In this document: in pieces, positions 1 through 11,066 of the stretch | How positions within the stretch are numbered: the first letter of the stretch is position 1 | Layout of the letters: every line of letters begins with the position of its first letter | NCBI GenBank assembly: GCA_027575765.1 | Contig: JANBPT010000577.1 | Span: forward strand, 1 to 29,893 | DNA: 29,893 nucleotides | Source of the DNA: Tieghemiomyces parasiticus | Lineage: Eukaryota; Kickxellomycota; Dimargaritomycetes; Dimargaritales; Dimargaritaceae | Reading direction: 5' to 3' | Notes under the pieces: generated by a model | Told to the model about the DNA's origin: nothing | The model's database searches: none | Seen by the model: the letters and a program-made list of their open reading frames with translations, nothing else | Translations under genes and position numbers: made by a program

Positions 1-2935
1 GAAGGCCATCGATCGACTTACCACTGTCATATACGACGAAGCAGCGAAAGATCCAGCTGACCATGAGACCCTGCTTGGGACCCTGACCACTCTCTACGAT
101 ATCCACACTATCCCTAAAACGGAGGTAAGCGCGACCGCCGAGAGCGCTTCTGATGCAACAGGGTGCTTTTTCGGCTCCGAGAATACCTTGCTTAACTGGT
201 TACCTGTTCACCAGTGACCCCTCCTCCCAATTCATGTATTCAATCGAGGCCCCTTACGTATATTACCCGATTTCAACACGTCCCTTGACGGACCCTCGGT
301 CCCTAGAAGTCGATCTTGGGTGACCTCATGATGGATCTCTTCACCCCCGTAAGCTTGATATGTGGGTTCGCAGATGCCAAGGACTGCGCCGTCATGGCGG
401 CGAGTAACCGCCTGCTCGACTACATGGTGGTGATTTGTAGCGCCCGGGAAGTGTTTGTACTAGCGGTCGAGGCCTTACACGCGATATCCGACGACGAGAA
501 TGCCAGTAACGAGACCGGGCCCGATTTTCGGCTAGCACTGGCTTTTACGATGTTCCGGCTCCGCAGCAGTAAGTGAAATGGCTTATACAATCCTTGGGCA
601 TGTTAAACCGGCCTACTCCGCCATGATATCTGGCGAACGGCGGTGCCATGTCAGCGTCCGCGTAAATCAGCCCCAGGGCGGGAATTTTACCCCCTTTTCC
701 GATTGAGACGCATGAACGATACATGCGATACTGGACGCTCATTTATTCTGCATTTTCTTTTCGATACCCTCTCCCCTAGGCTTGGGCCGGATCAGGTCAG
801 CCAAGATATCCGCCTTCGTAGAAGATCTGGCATACCAGCTGACCCGTCTAGCAGATCACGCTGCGTCTGCCTTCTCCCGGGCGGACCAGTTGCATATTCA
901 GGTAGCACAGGAACTCACTTCGGCCGACCCCGTGGAGGCCTACCAGCAAGCTTGCGCTACGTCCAAGGGCGCTAACTGTGAGACGGCGTCCAATCATATC
1001 GCGGAAACGCTGGCCGACGTTCTTCTTCTTCGAGAGGCTGTGCGATTCCTAGACCTGCTGGTTCAGCTCAGCACCGATGAGGTACGTCCAAGGGTATCCA
1101 TACCCTTACTCCTATATCTGCTATTCTCTGTTGTGGGAATTAGGCAGCGCCCATCTACCTTAACCCTCTAACCAACACGGCTTTGAAGTATTATATTCGG
1201 TATCAATAACCCCAGAAACGATCTCTAGCCGACCGTGGCCGCACTCGGTCGGTCCTAGTCAAGCATCTCGAGACGAGTCAGCTGCCTTACCTCGTGGCAT
1301 CACTGCCGCTGACGCACTGCTGGTTTCTCACAGCGACTACAGAGCGGGGCTATCGACTGCCAGAGCCCCCGCCAAGTGCCGCAGAGCACTCATTGGGCTT
1401 AGGATGGCAGGTTAGTCACTGGCTGGAACACCGCGCCGAGCTCGCTGTGGTGCTGATCACGCACGTATTGCTCGCCGATAAGGGGGCCGTGGGCCTTCCC
1501 ACCCCAGATTTGAGCTACTTGTCCCTTGTGGCCATGTCACAATGGATACTTGAGGAAGGCCGCGACTCCCTGACCTCAACAACCGACTGGGCGACGATGG
1601 ATGTGCCGACTTTAGACCGGCTATGGGTTCGCCTTCGTACCCTACTCACCCGCGCGGCTGTCGATACGCTCGAGGACCTTAATACTATAGAGGAGCGGTT
1701 TTGGCATGGCCTCATCGCCAAGCTGTCCGAGGGAACAATGCGCTGGGGATCGATAGCCCTCGAATATATACTCCTTCTCATCCATCTCCAATTGCGGCAC
1801 CGTACAATGAATCATATTAACGTCCTAGGCCTTGACGGGCTGAATAGGGTAAGTTCATAGCTCTCTTGTGTTTGTTTTTGAAAACGATAGCTCAGGTGGG
1901 TTACATCCTTACATGATAAGGAACTCCATTCCATTACATCAGAGCGACCAGACTGAATTTACTAATTACGTCGGACGCTTACGATTGCCAAGCCTACTGT
2001 CCCCCACCAGACCCTGTTGGATATCTCCATCGGCAGCGGTAGCGCTAACCAGCGCCTGGCCGCTTTCTGGCTCCTCGAGTCGACCCTAGCGACGCTATCA
2101 GCTGAGGCACAGTTTACCATCCTACATTGTTGGTACCAATGGACACGCGTAGAAGAGGAACGTACTGTGACCGCCTGGCCGTATCCCGACGAACCCGGAC
2201 CCGAACCCACTACGCCTGCCTTTTGTCTCGCCTGCCAACTCCCCTACCGTGGTCGCCCGTTGCTGCGGGTAGCCATCGTCAAGTTGATCTCGGGCCTCGT
2301 GGCAAGAATGGATATCCACCTATTTAGTGTAGGTAACGATTTTGAGAAGGCCAGGCTCTGTTTAGCATTTTCATAGGCGTTACTAACGATGGTGGCCACA
2401 TCGGGTTGTGGTGGTAGCCCTGAATTAACGTGACACCCGCTTAGTATGCATGATACCTTGCTTACCTACTTTTATCGTCCATCACTTACCTCAGTCCGTC
2501 CTATTCCTGGCCGACTCAACCGCGTATAGTCTGTTATGCGGGATCTTTGACCTGGCGCATTGGACTCCAAGCGCTGGCGGACCACAGGGCCCGCTCACAG
2601 CGCCCGATATGGCACGCGTGACTGGCGACGCGTACCTGGCTTGCCATTTACCGGCGATATCCCACGCCATGAACTTACTACTCCTCTTGATCATGCGGAG
2701 TCGACATTCTTCAGCTGTACAGCCGTGCTTGGCTTTCTACAGAGACCACGCTCGGCCCGGTTTCATCGAACCGACTTCAGCTATCTTCAACAAGACTGCC
2801 CAAGAGACGATGGACAAGTGCGACACGTCAGCTCAAGTCCTACCACACCTTGATGGCGAGGTCGCCATGGTCCGATACCAACTCGACCGAGTGATAGACT
2901 TATCAGACGGGTTGTTTACCTCACCACCCAGTTAA
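1..2935 (+). CDS. Glomulin/Ybp1-like helical protein (YAP-binding/ALF4/glomulin family), 5'-truncated
   Basis: The window opens inside this gene. Phase-consistent exons are 2-124, 307-568, 780-1081, 1216-1848, 2011-2328 and 2495-2935 (TAA stop), giving about 692 C-terminal residues. The product is almost all helical with no catalytic motif. Its order of blocks resembles glomulin: a DYMVVICSAREVFVLAVEAL helix pair, a helical block around LAVVLITHVLLADKG, then QRLAAFWLLESTLATLSAEA, RVAIVKLISGLVA, AMNLLLLLIMRS, and a closing helix with DGEVAMVRYQLDRVIDL. In this family animal glomulin binds Rbx1 of SCF ubiquitin ligases, yeast Ybp1 binds Yap1 in oxidative stress, and plant ALF4 controls lateral root formation. 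Which role applies here cannot be told from sequence. The family call was made by eye against remembered glomulin. Another HEAT/ARM-like scaffold is the main alternative. Donors include GTAAGC, GTAAGT, GTACGT and GTAGGT. The start codon lies outside the window. Confidence 0.72.
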
Positions 2936-3311
2936 GTCACACGCCCTGGAGGATTGTTCATGTATGGTTCCGCATTGGTCTCGCTCAAAACTTCACGAGG
3001 ACTTCAACCAAGGTATTGCTTTATTCCGGACGATTCGGTGTAGCAATGGTGATGACGAGAATACAGTACACGCGGCGCCACGGCGACGTCCGCCCTTCTT
3101 TCTTTGTGAAGACAATGTGCAACTTACAAGTGGGTAGACTATACGAAAAATAGTAGGGGAAAAAAACGGGATCCGTGTTAACAATGGGTCAGAGCCCAGG
3201 AGGAAGCAGAAGCCTAGGGGAGGTACTCCGTCATAGTGTAGGGTTCAATAGCCTACACCCCCCCAGCACAAATGGCCTGGTTGGCAGTACAACTTGCGTG
3301 TCTACTGGGTT
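2936..3311. other. Intergenic region between two convergent genes
   Basis: This stretch separates the stops of the glomulin-like gene (+) and vps17 (-), so it should carry both 3' UTRs. A minus-strand AATAAA lies at 3020-3025, about 290 nt past the vps17 stop. I see no ORF with coding character and no RNA gene. Confidence 0.6.
3020..3025 (-). terminator. Possible poly(A) signal for vps17
   Basis: The plus strand reads TTTATT, which is AATAAA on the minus strand, about 287 nt downstream of the vps17 stop. It is the clearest canonical hexamer I noticed in the convergent spacer, but hexamers of this kind also occur by chance. Confidence 0.3.
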
Positions 3312-5623
3312 CTAATGCGACCCCACGGCAGAGTGGCCGTTGGCCAATAGGAGTTCCTTCTGGACCTGAGGCTTGCTCAGCTGCTCAGCCAGCTGGGTCC
3401 ATTCTGTCAGCTGCTGCTTCTCAAATTCAAGTTGGCGCTTGGCGAACCCCTTAAGCCACGTCTGAAAGTCGTGCACGCGCTGTCGCTGGGCATTCTGGAG
3501 GTCGCTCGGGAGGGTCGTGTTTATACGCTCCACCACCTGCAACCGGGTGGTCTGGTCGGTTTTGGCCTGTAGTGGAGTAAAGAGGGGCGGGGGACAAGGG
3601 GAAAATGCAAACATAATGACATGAATATATATCATGCAAGTGGTGGAGATGGGTTCGTTTCAGATCTCGACCTGGTGGTATCTAGAAACCGTCGTTCGTC
3701 CGAAAATGGACGTCGTCCGGTCTTACCTGTTCAAAGTCCTCCAGCGCCTGGTCCGCCCGGTCGGTTTGGATAGATGAGGCTGACTTGAGTACCATGATAT
3801 TCTGCTTTTTGCGCTCAGTCCGCTTGGTCGATGTGTCGTACTCATAGTAAATCTGCTGGCGGCTGACCAAGGCGTCCAGAAAGGCTTCCGTTGAGCGGAT
3901 CTGGATGTCCATGAAATAGTCTAGCCGCATGCTCTCGTGCTCTGCCTAGTAAAGGGACGATGCGGAAGAGAAAGGGGTTGCACAAGAGGCGTTAGGCATA
4001 CTAGCTCGCCAAGCCGTATTACACGGTTGGTTTGGTTATGTCAAGGCGATTCCGTCACTGGCAACGCGGGTACTGTACCTGTAGCTGCTGCACCTCGCTA
4101 ACGCGGTGGAGTCGATTGCCGGTCTTGCGGAGGATACTGTGAAGGGAAAAATGGGGGGCATTGGACGGGGAGCGTTAGTGGAATGCTATCCGTTGCCACT
4201 TGGGGGCTCAGCAAGGGCGTTTGATGTGCCGCCAAAGATGGCAGGGGGGGGATAAATCGGCCGACAGTCGTGTACTTACAGGCTGAGCTCGGCGTGGGGC
4301 TCGGTCACCGATATGGCCACGTTCTTTGTGGCGAAGTCCTGCAGACCCTCGGAAAGCGCTTAACGGTGTTTCAGGTAGAACGGGGTCGGCAAATGAAGCG
4401 GGCGTGAGATAAAGGTCGTGCCTAGAATCCTCCACGGTTAACCAGCAGACTGGTGGTGGTCTACCGATGTCACCTTGATATATCTGATCCAGGTCATGGC
4501 AGAAGATGCTTACCTTTCCTCTTGCGGGCCACCTGGCCTGCCGACTTGCGCACAGGGTCCAGGCGGGTCTCAACCTTGGCCATGTAGGCCCCCAGCGCAT
4601 CATACCACGTGTCCGATCCTAACTCTAGCCCGTCCAGCTGATCTATGTGCTCGATAGCGTGCTGGAATCCCGTCCGGGACTTACGGCTAGAGCCAAACGA
4701 GAGAAAAGAAGCGTGGACGCGAAGGGAGCCAGATGGCACGGTGGCTGGGTTGAACTGCCAAGAAGGGGAAGGGTGGGGGGGGTACACCGCGGCGGTTTGC
4801 CAAGCATTAGAGCCTCCATCTTGCTCTACAACGGGCGGGTCTTGGTCAGCTAGGCGAGGTAAAGGCCAAGTACGGCCCGGCTACCATAACCAACGTCGTG
4901 CTAGAGGTATTCTCTGTCAAGAAATCATAGAGCTGATTTGGCCGCTCACGTCTGCGTTTCCTAACTTACCAGGAACGGAGCCTCAATAAACTCACGCAGT
5001 TCATAGTCGCTGCGGAGAACGGGATGGTTGGCAATTCGGGCCAAGAACGTGTGGATCGCCTCCTTGACCAGGGCCTCCTCTTCAAACGCCGTGGTATTGA
5101 ATGTAGCCGTGGGGCCCGCGCGGTTCCCGCCATTCACGTGGATCACACCACCAGGGCCACCACCCGAGCTGCTGGTGGCCGTCGCCGCGGTGCCGGCTGG
5201 TAGGACAGGGATCAAACATTCCGGATAGGTCTGCACCAGATGTTGGCGTAGCTTTTCAATTTCTCCGTAATTGCGCTCGATGGCTGTGTATTTTTTCCGC
5301 TTGAAGTTGGGAAGGTTGGTCTGGGAGGGAGGGTGTCATGTAGGTATGGGCACAGAAGGGAGCGGGGGTTAAACTCGGGTCAAGAGCGGAGGAGGGTGGA
5401 GAGAGGAAGGTGCAGGGACGTAGGGGCTCAAAGGGGTGCCATTCGGCGGTCCTGCCAGCACCAGGTGCATTCGGTTGCTTACCGTGACGTCGAAACGCAG
5501 TGAAGGGAGTTTGCGATTGCGCTCTAGCTGGCCGATTTTAACGTGCAGGTAGGGTTGGCTTGGCGCGGGGGTCATGGGCTGGGCGGCTACTGGGGCCGAA
5601 GGGGTGTCCTGGCCGTAGTTCAT
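3312..5623 (-). CDS. vps17: Vps17, PX-BAR sorting nexin of the retromer complex
   Basis: Exons on the minus strand are 5623-5483, 5320-4970, 4823-4514, 4358-4280, 4136-4079, 3945-3727 and 3566-3312. All junctions keep phase and give 470 residues. Residues 24-163 form the PX domain, opening with PYLHVKIGQLERNRK and followed by TNLPNFKRKKYTAIERNYGE, the typical Vps17 start. Residues 165-230 are a linker. The rest is a BAR domain of long charged helices (for example RKTGNRLHRVSEVQQLQ and the exon-6 block MRLDYFMDIQIRSTEAF). Vps17 pairs with the Vps5 sorting nexin to bend endosomal membrane in retromer-dependent endosome-to-Golgi recycling. The usual PX Arg-Arg-Tyr/Phe pocket reads Arg63-Asn64-Tyr65, and a Gly/Ser/Thr-rich insert occupies residues 89-125. 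The exon-4 acceptor (after 4359, TTAAG) has a poor pyrimidine tract but is the one that keeps frame. The ATG at 5623 is the first in the open frame just before the PX domain. Confidence 0.9.
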
Positions 5624-6369
5624 AGCGGTGCAGACAGTGCTCGAGTGGATGAGGGAGTGGTGATGTAGGGCGGTGGACCAAGTAGGAAAGCGTCGTATAG
5701 ATAGGAATATCGACAGTAATAGGAAGAACAGTAGGAGCGGAGTTATTTCGGATGGGCCTGTCTAAATATGCACATGAGTCCGGTTAGCCGTCCTCAGAGC
5801 GTGGTGGACGGAGGAACTGGGTAGAAGGCAGACCAGAGTGGTGTGTGAGTGTACGAGGTACCAGCGAGGCAGTAACGCAAAGTAGGAAATGAAAGGCAAG
5901 TAGTGAACGTCTAGAGAGCTGAGGTGAGGAAATGCTTGGGATGATAAGCGGTTGTGAGGTTCGGCAAGGCAACCGAAGTCTCCGTACTCCGGATAGTAGC
6001 CTGGGTCTGCAGGCGTCCCGTGTACCTCTTGGCTGACAGCATGGCCTAGGTAAGATTCCTTTGCCTGAGGATGGCTTGCACGGTCATTCCCGTGCATGTA
6101 AACCGCACCCCGAGCATATTGCCTTGGACATCACAAATGAGACCCTTTACGCAGGCCAACCCGACCCCGGTAGAATCTTGAGACTGGTGCCTCCCCTGCT
6201 TATTGGCCATGGAATACTTGGCTTTGAATGGCATGTATGTACGTTACACCAGGGCCCTGGATTTTGCATGACGTTACCCCCTCCTTACCAGTAGAAGAAT
6301 CGTAACTGCGACATTTCTCATAATCCTAACAGCCGCTACCAATCCAAACCCAGATTGCGTCCTCCCCCC
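5624..6369. promoter_or_regulatory. Divergent intergenic region between vps17 and the methyltransferase gene
   Basis: This 746-bp region lies between two genes transcribed away from each other and should hold both promoters. The part next to vps17 (about 5630-5760) is purine-rich on the plus strand, that is, C/T-rich in the direction of vps17 transcription. Such a leader is seen before several genes here. Overlapping ORFs on both strands at 6046-6294 match nothing I recognise and are not called. No TATA box or known operator is obvious. Confidence 0.5.
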
Positions 6370-7620
6370 ATGCCCCGACGGTTCACTGCGCGACACCCAG
6401 GGGCCACCTGCCAAGTTCTCTTGCACAAACTAGCTGCGCTCCCTACCGAGGGCTGCGCTAGCAACGCCCGCCAGGAACTACGCTGGCTTTGCGAACATGC
6501 CCAAGGTATGTTTCCCGTGCGCCCCAGCCCTACGCCTTTGAATATCACCGGTCCGCGGTCACCCCAGTCACTTTCCCGGGCAGAGATGATAGATGCCGAG
6601 TATCTCCCCCGAACGGCTAGCCACCGCCCACCACTGCCGCGAGCCGCCATACCAAACCCAACACAAAGAGCCCAGCACCGACAAGACCGTTGGCTCCGCC
6701 GGGCCGTATTCGATCGCACTTGGCACCGCAAACCCCTTCAGTATATCCTAGGCTCGCAGCCCTTCGGTGACCTGGACGTCCTGACCCGGCCGCCAACCCT
6801 GATTCCGCGGTGGGAGACGGAGGAGTGGGTGTTGCAGCTGACTCGGTGGCTAGCGCCGTTCCTGGCCCCGCGGGATGGTTCGATCAGCCGTGACATTCCG
6901 TCGCTACGTATTGCGGATCTATGTACGGGGTCCGGATGTATCGCTTTACTGTTGGCGAGCACATTGCCGACCGGATCCGCCAAACTAGTCGGAGTTGACC
7001 GATCCTTGGCCGCCTACACCTTAGCCTCGGACAACCATACGTACAACCGATCTAAACTACGGAACCCACTGGCATTCATCCAGGCTGACGTGCTAGCCAA
7101 GGAGCTACCGGACCGGCTCGCCGAATCATTTGCCCGCCTTAAACCGTCGGGTATGGACCCGTCGGGGGGTACTGAAACGCAGCCCGGCGTTGTGGACCTG
7201 GTGGTGGCCAACCCACCCTACGTCGCCGGTCGGGAATTTGTGACACTCGAGCCAGAAGTCCGAGTCTGGGAAGACCGGGATGCCCTGGTTCCCCGCATGC
7301 CCACGGCAGAAGTTGACGCCCATATCCTTGATTTAGGCGTGGAATTCTACATGCGACTGATTCCTACCTTGGTCGAAAGAGGTCTTCTGGTAACTCCAGA
7401 CTCTACCCCGCTCACAAGTTCTGATAAGCAGGGCCAGGACCGGCCCCTTCAGCAACTTGGCGCTGAATCCGCGCCACCAGCACGCCCCAAGGTCGTGCTC
7501 GAAATCGGTGGTCGCCACCAGACTCGGCCAGTGGCTCAATGCCTCCTTGATCAGGGTTTCGATGGGGTCGGTATATGGTCCGATCTCGCCGGCGTGGAAC
7601 GCGCCCTTGTGGCCTGGTGA
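6370..7620 (+). CDS. mtq1: HemK/PrmC-type release-factor glutamine N5-methyltransferase (MTQ1-like, probably mitochondrial)
   Basis: This intronless gene encodes 416 residues. The class I methyltransferase fold shows the SAM-binding motif I IADLCTGSGCIALLL (181-195), an acidic motif II (VGVDRS), and the catalytic NPPY at 281-284, which holds the target glutamine amide. The helical N-terminal domain contains LQYILGSQPFGDLDVLTRP and LIPRWETEEWV, where the usual IPRPETE reads IPRWETE. The family methylates the Gln of the GGQ motif in class I release factors; in yeast Mtq1 acts on the mitochondrial factor Mrf1. The Arg-rich, acid-poor start (MPRRFTARHPG) suits a mitochondrial presequence, which favours Mtq1 over cytosolic Mtq2. 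The ATG at 6370 is the only in-frame ATG after the stop at 6292-6294. A 5' non-coding exon ending near 6291 is possible, since a C/T tract and CAG lie there. Low-complexity inserts sit before NPPY (about 254-273) and near the C-terminus. Confidence 0.88.
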   Translation: MPRRFTARHPGATCQVLLHKLAALPTEGCASNARQELRWLCEHAQGMFPVRPSPTPLNITGPRSPQSLSRAEMIDAEYLPRTASHRPPLPRAAIPNPTQRAQHRQDRWLRRAVFDRTWHRKPLQYILGSQPFGDLDVLTRPPTLIPRWETEEWVLQLTRWLAPFLAPRDGSISRDIPSLRIADLCTGSGCIALLLASTLPTGSAKLVGVDRSLAAYTLASDNHTYNRSKLRNPLAFIQADVLAKELPDRLAESFARLKPSGMDPSGGTETQPGVVDLVVANPPYVAGREFVTLEPEVRVWEDRDALVPRMPTAEVDAHILDLGVEFYMRLIPTLVERGLLVTPDSTPLTSSDKQGQDRPLQQLGAESAPPARPKVVLEIGGRHQTRPVAQCLLDQGFDGVGIWSDLAGVERALVAW

Positions 7621-8189
7621 CATCACGCAGCACAGTAGAAACGGCTCACTTCATGGTAGACATGGTGGCCAAGTCGGTGCCATTACCTTGTAAATGAACC
7701 ATGGCTCCGCCCAAATTACATCATGGCACTACATGAAGTAGAATTATAAGACCCATCGCATACCTCACCATGGTTAACATATGTTTAGACTGCCAATCTA
7801 ACCGCAAAGGCGGAAGGGAATGAGGGAAAGGAGGAGAATGAAAACGTGGATGGGAGAAGAAAAGAACCTAACAACGAAAAAAAAAATGTCCATAGATAGT
7901 GGGCATAAACCTGAACTGAAGAAGGAGGCGGTGGATATTGCCATCAGTGATGTTTGTGCATGTCGGTGTAGATAGCGCAAATGGTACATAAGGAATTGGT
8001 CGACGGGATCAGCCGAGTCAAGGCCCAAGGTGCCATGAGGAGGCGGAGTGGGAAGAGGTGGAGTCTAGAGACTGTGCAAAGAAAAGTGAACAGGGGATGA
8101 CAGCTAGGTAACAGACCAGTCTAGGGGAAAGTGGCCCGTGCTGTGCGGCCATACACAGGTCATGTGCCTTTCCTCCGCTTTAATTGTAA
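7621..8189. other. Convergent intergenic region, purine-rich on the plus strand
   Basis: This 569-bp spacer lies between the stops of the methyltransferase gene and GTP cyclohydrolase I. Positions 7800-8130 are strongly purine-rich on the plus strand, with a run of ten A at 7877-7886. A minus-strand ATTAAA lies at 8179-8184, only a few bases past the GTP cyclohydrolase stop, probably too close to be its poly(A) signal. I see no gene. Confidence 0.55.
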
Positions 8190-9926
8190 CTAGCGAATCA
8201 AGCTGAGGAATTCTTCGCGGGTCTTGGGGTCCTCACGGAATCGGCCGAGCATGTAGCTTGTGATCGTTCGACTGGATGGCTTTTGAACGCCTCGCATGAC
8301 CATACAGAAGTGACTTGTGCGGGGTATACAGGTCGAAAAGTAAATAAGAGCCAATATAAGGCATAGGTCGTTAGTACCCGCCCCCTTTTCGCGCGTGCCT
8401 GCGAAGCCGATTCGATAACTCGGGGACGTCTCTGTCCCGAAAGCGGTGTACTTACCTGGATTCCATGACCACAGCGACCCCTTGCGGCTTCAAAATTTCG
8501 CTGACGGTGACGGCGATCTGCTTTGTAAGGCGCTCCTGGACCTGGAGACGACGGCTAAACATCTCGGCGATCCGAGCCAACTTGGACAGACCGAGCACCC
8601 GGCGATTGGGGATGTATCCGATGCTAATCTGTAAAGAAAGTAGTTGGAGGCGGTAGTCGACCAATAGGGCAGTATTGTTTGGTATATATTGAAGGTAACT
8701 ATCAAATGCCGGGCGCACGCGCTTCACTGGCGTTTGTAGCGCGGCTCGAAAATGCCGACCGGCATCCTCCGGGTTCGGTGGGGCTTACCTTGCCGGTGAA
8801 GGGCACCAGGTGGTGTTCACACAGTGAGTAGACATCAATGTCCTTGACAATCACCATCTCTTCGTTGTCTGGTGAGTCGCATTACAGAAAGTATCATTCA
8901 GTAATATAGATGGTTAATATCCAGGGAAGTGGCTGTGGCTGCACTTTTCCCGGGTATAAGCAAGATCGTATGAACCGCCGCAGTGAAGTGCTGACCCACC
9001 ACGGATCTATACTAGCCGCGTCGTACCTACCTTCTTCAAATAGGGCATCGTTGACGACATCTAATGATCATATAGGGACAGAGTGGTGGGTGAAGTGGGT
9101 GTGAATTCATTAGGAGGGCGTGGGTCTGCTATTTGACTTCAAGTAGGGCTTAAAGGTGGTCGTGAGGGCTGTCGTGTTACCAATTGACCAGCTCCGCGAC
9201 GAGACGGCACAAATGACATATAGATCGTCACAGTTGACCCCTGACCGCTGTCCACGTTGAAATGGCAGATGACCATGTTTTTTACCTTTTATGTTCTCCT
9301 CGTAGCCCTTGGAAAAGTACATGAGGGCTTTAGCGTACCGGTCCGGCGTCTTGCGTAAGCCCTCCCGTTCGGGGTCTTCGCCCAGACACTCGATGATGGT
9401 CTTGACCGCCTCGGAAATCTTTGCTACTCGTGCAGCCTTTTCTTCCTCGGTCTCGTTCAACCGCTGCTTAGTGCCGATACCTAATACGAAGGGGACCAAG
9501 GGGAGGGGGTGTTATAAAGTTTTGGCCAGGAGAAGAGGGGGGGAGGGATATGTTAAGAGGGGCGCCAAATGACTGCGAGAGGAATGGGTCCTAGAGCGAA
9601 GGAAAGGTACTGCAAAATCCCCGTGGTGGTGTGGCCAGGGACTGACAGCCTCACTTACTGGGGAAACTAAGTCCGTCCACATCGATGGTGGAAGGCATAG
9701 GAACAGAGTGGCTACTCATGTCTAGGGAGTTGCGGTGGTAGGGATGGTGGGGAAGGGGCGTCTCGGGACGGCTGGCCAACGGAGAGACCGTGCTGGAGGC
9801 CGGGTGAGTCGCGGCACTCGCGAATGGGGAGTACGTTGCGGTCGCCACGGACATGTCGTGTGGAATCCCGGTGGCGGCAGCCTTGGGAGCCTCCGGGGCC
9901 TGTCCTTGTGCACTGGGCTGGGTCAT
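8190..9926 (-). CDS. fol2: GTP cyclohydrolase I
   Basis: Exons are 9926-9659, 9480-9286, 9060-9031, 8868-8789, 8628-8456 and 8313-8190, giving 289 residues. The enzyme opens GTP to 7,8-dihydroneopterin triphosphate, the first step of folate (and tetrahydrobiopterin) synthesis, in the cytosol as a homodecamer. The first ~85 residues are Pro/Ser/Thr/Ala-rich, as in many fungal and animal forms. The catalytic domain follows, with [20 protein letters not shown], the active-site segment LCEHHLVPF, the signature GLSKLARI...[14 protein letters not shown], and [19 protein letters not shown]. The zinc ligands fall at Cys181, His184 and Cys252, with the same spacing (3 and 68) as in the human enzyme. 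The third exon is only 30 nt, but phase and the conserved sequence across both junctions support it. The ATG at 9926 has a strong context (GCCACCATGA); the upstream open frame has no ATG. Confidence 0.95.
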
Positions 9927-11066
9927 GGTGGCGTTGGGCTGGTTTAAAAAAATTCCTGGTGGTAACAAGGAATAGTAGTAATGTGGATACAGGGGCGTCG
10001 CTTGGAGGGTGCCGGCTGGAACTCCAGTGAGACTAGTAAATTGGACAAGGCTTAGCAAACTGCGAATTGGGGGAGAGTATGGGGAATCGAAACAGCCAGG
10101 AATGAGAAGCGGGTTGTCCGCGGCAGGTGGGTTCAGGAGGCGAGCCAAAGCGTCTGGGGTGTGGGTAGTCAGAGAAAAAAAATGTAAGCGAGCTGTTTAT
10201 GGCGAATCCTAAGGTGGTGGCGGAGACGAAACCAATCAACGTTGGATCGGCGTTGAGACCCGCCCCACGAAAGGAGTCACACGGCAGAAAGCGACATACC
10301 CGCCACACCCACTACCCCAACGCCGTCTTCCTCCGCTTTAGGTCTCGTATATCTCTCCCTGTAGCTCTCCGCAACGCAGGGGTGGCAGAGTCCGACCCTC
10401 ACTAGTCGTTTGCAGGCCGTAGAGCGGCCCTGTGTGCAGCGAGTATCCGTGATATTGCAGGTCGATGGAATTGGCAATATTCTACGATGACGGCCCCTGA
10501 CCGATTAATCGACACACCAGGTGTTTCTACATCGGCTAATCCCCTTCAAGTCCCTGGTCAGCTGTGAGAGATCGAGTCCGGAAGTAGTTTGGTCAATAGC
10601 CTACCTATGCCAAAGAATGTAGGAAGTGCCCAAGTCTCGGCGTTAGGTCAGTCATCCCCCTGACACGACCATTCAATCGTGGCAGTGTGCCAAGTAGACC
10701 CGATGACAGTAAGGGTCAAGATCCAATGAGTAAAGTGTCCGATGATGACCTCAGGGTACCCTATCCTCAAGGAAGAATGCCACTGACGATCGGAACCTCC
10801 AAGTCTCCCTGTTGTACGTCTACAATGTAGGTATAGGCAAAATTTGGTGAATACACGCCATTACCAGGACAGTTAGCCGACATGACCGCTTTAGACTAGC
10901 CCAACCCCATTTACCCGCCATGCGAAGGGTTATATTGATAGTGTATTAAAGAGATTACATAGTAGCCGCGAGTATGAAGGCGTAAAGAAATGATTGGTGA
11001 AAGTAAGAGTGGAGGTGCGTGTCCATTGGTGTCGGCCTTGTCCGGATACCAGCTACGGAGCCTGCC
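9927..11066. other. Intergenic region upstream of GTP cyclohydrolase I and downstream of the four-helix membrane protein gene
   Basis: This 1140-bp region should contain the promoter and leader of the GTP cyclohydrolase gene (9927 upward on the minus strand) and the 3' UTR of the next gene. Reading frames on both strands at 9950-10480 are short, lack good starts and show no domain. A small imperfect GC hairpin (GGCCG at 10415-10419 with CGGCC at 10425-10429) is visible. Positions 10490-11010 show nothing I can assign. Confidence 0.5.
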
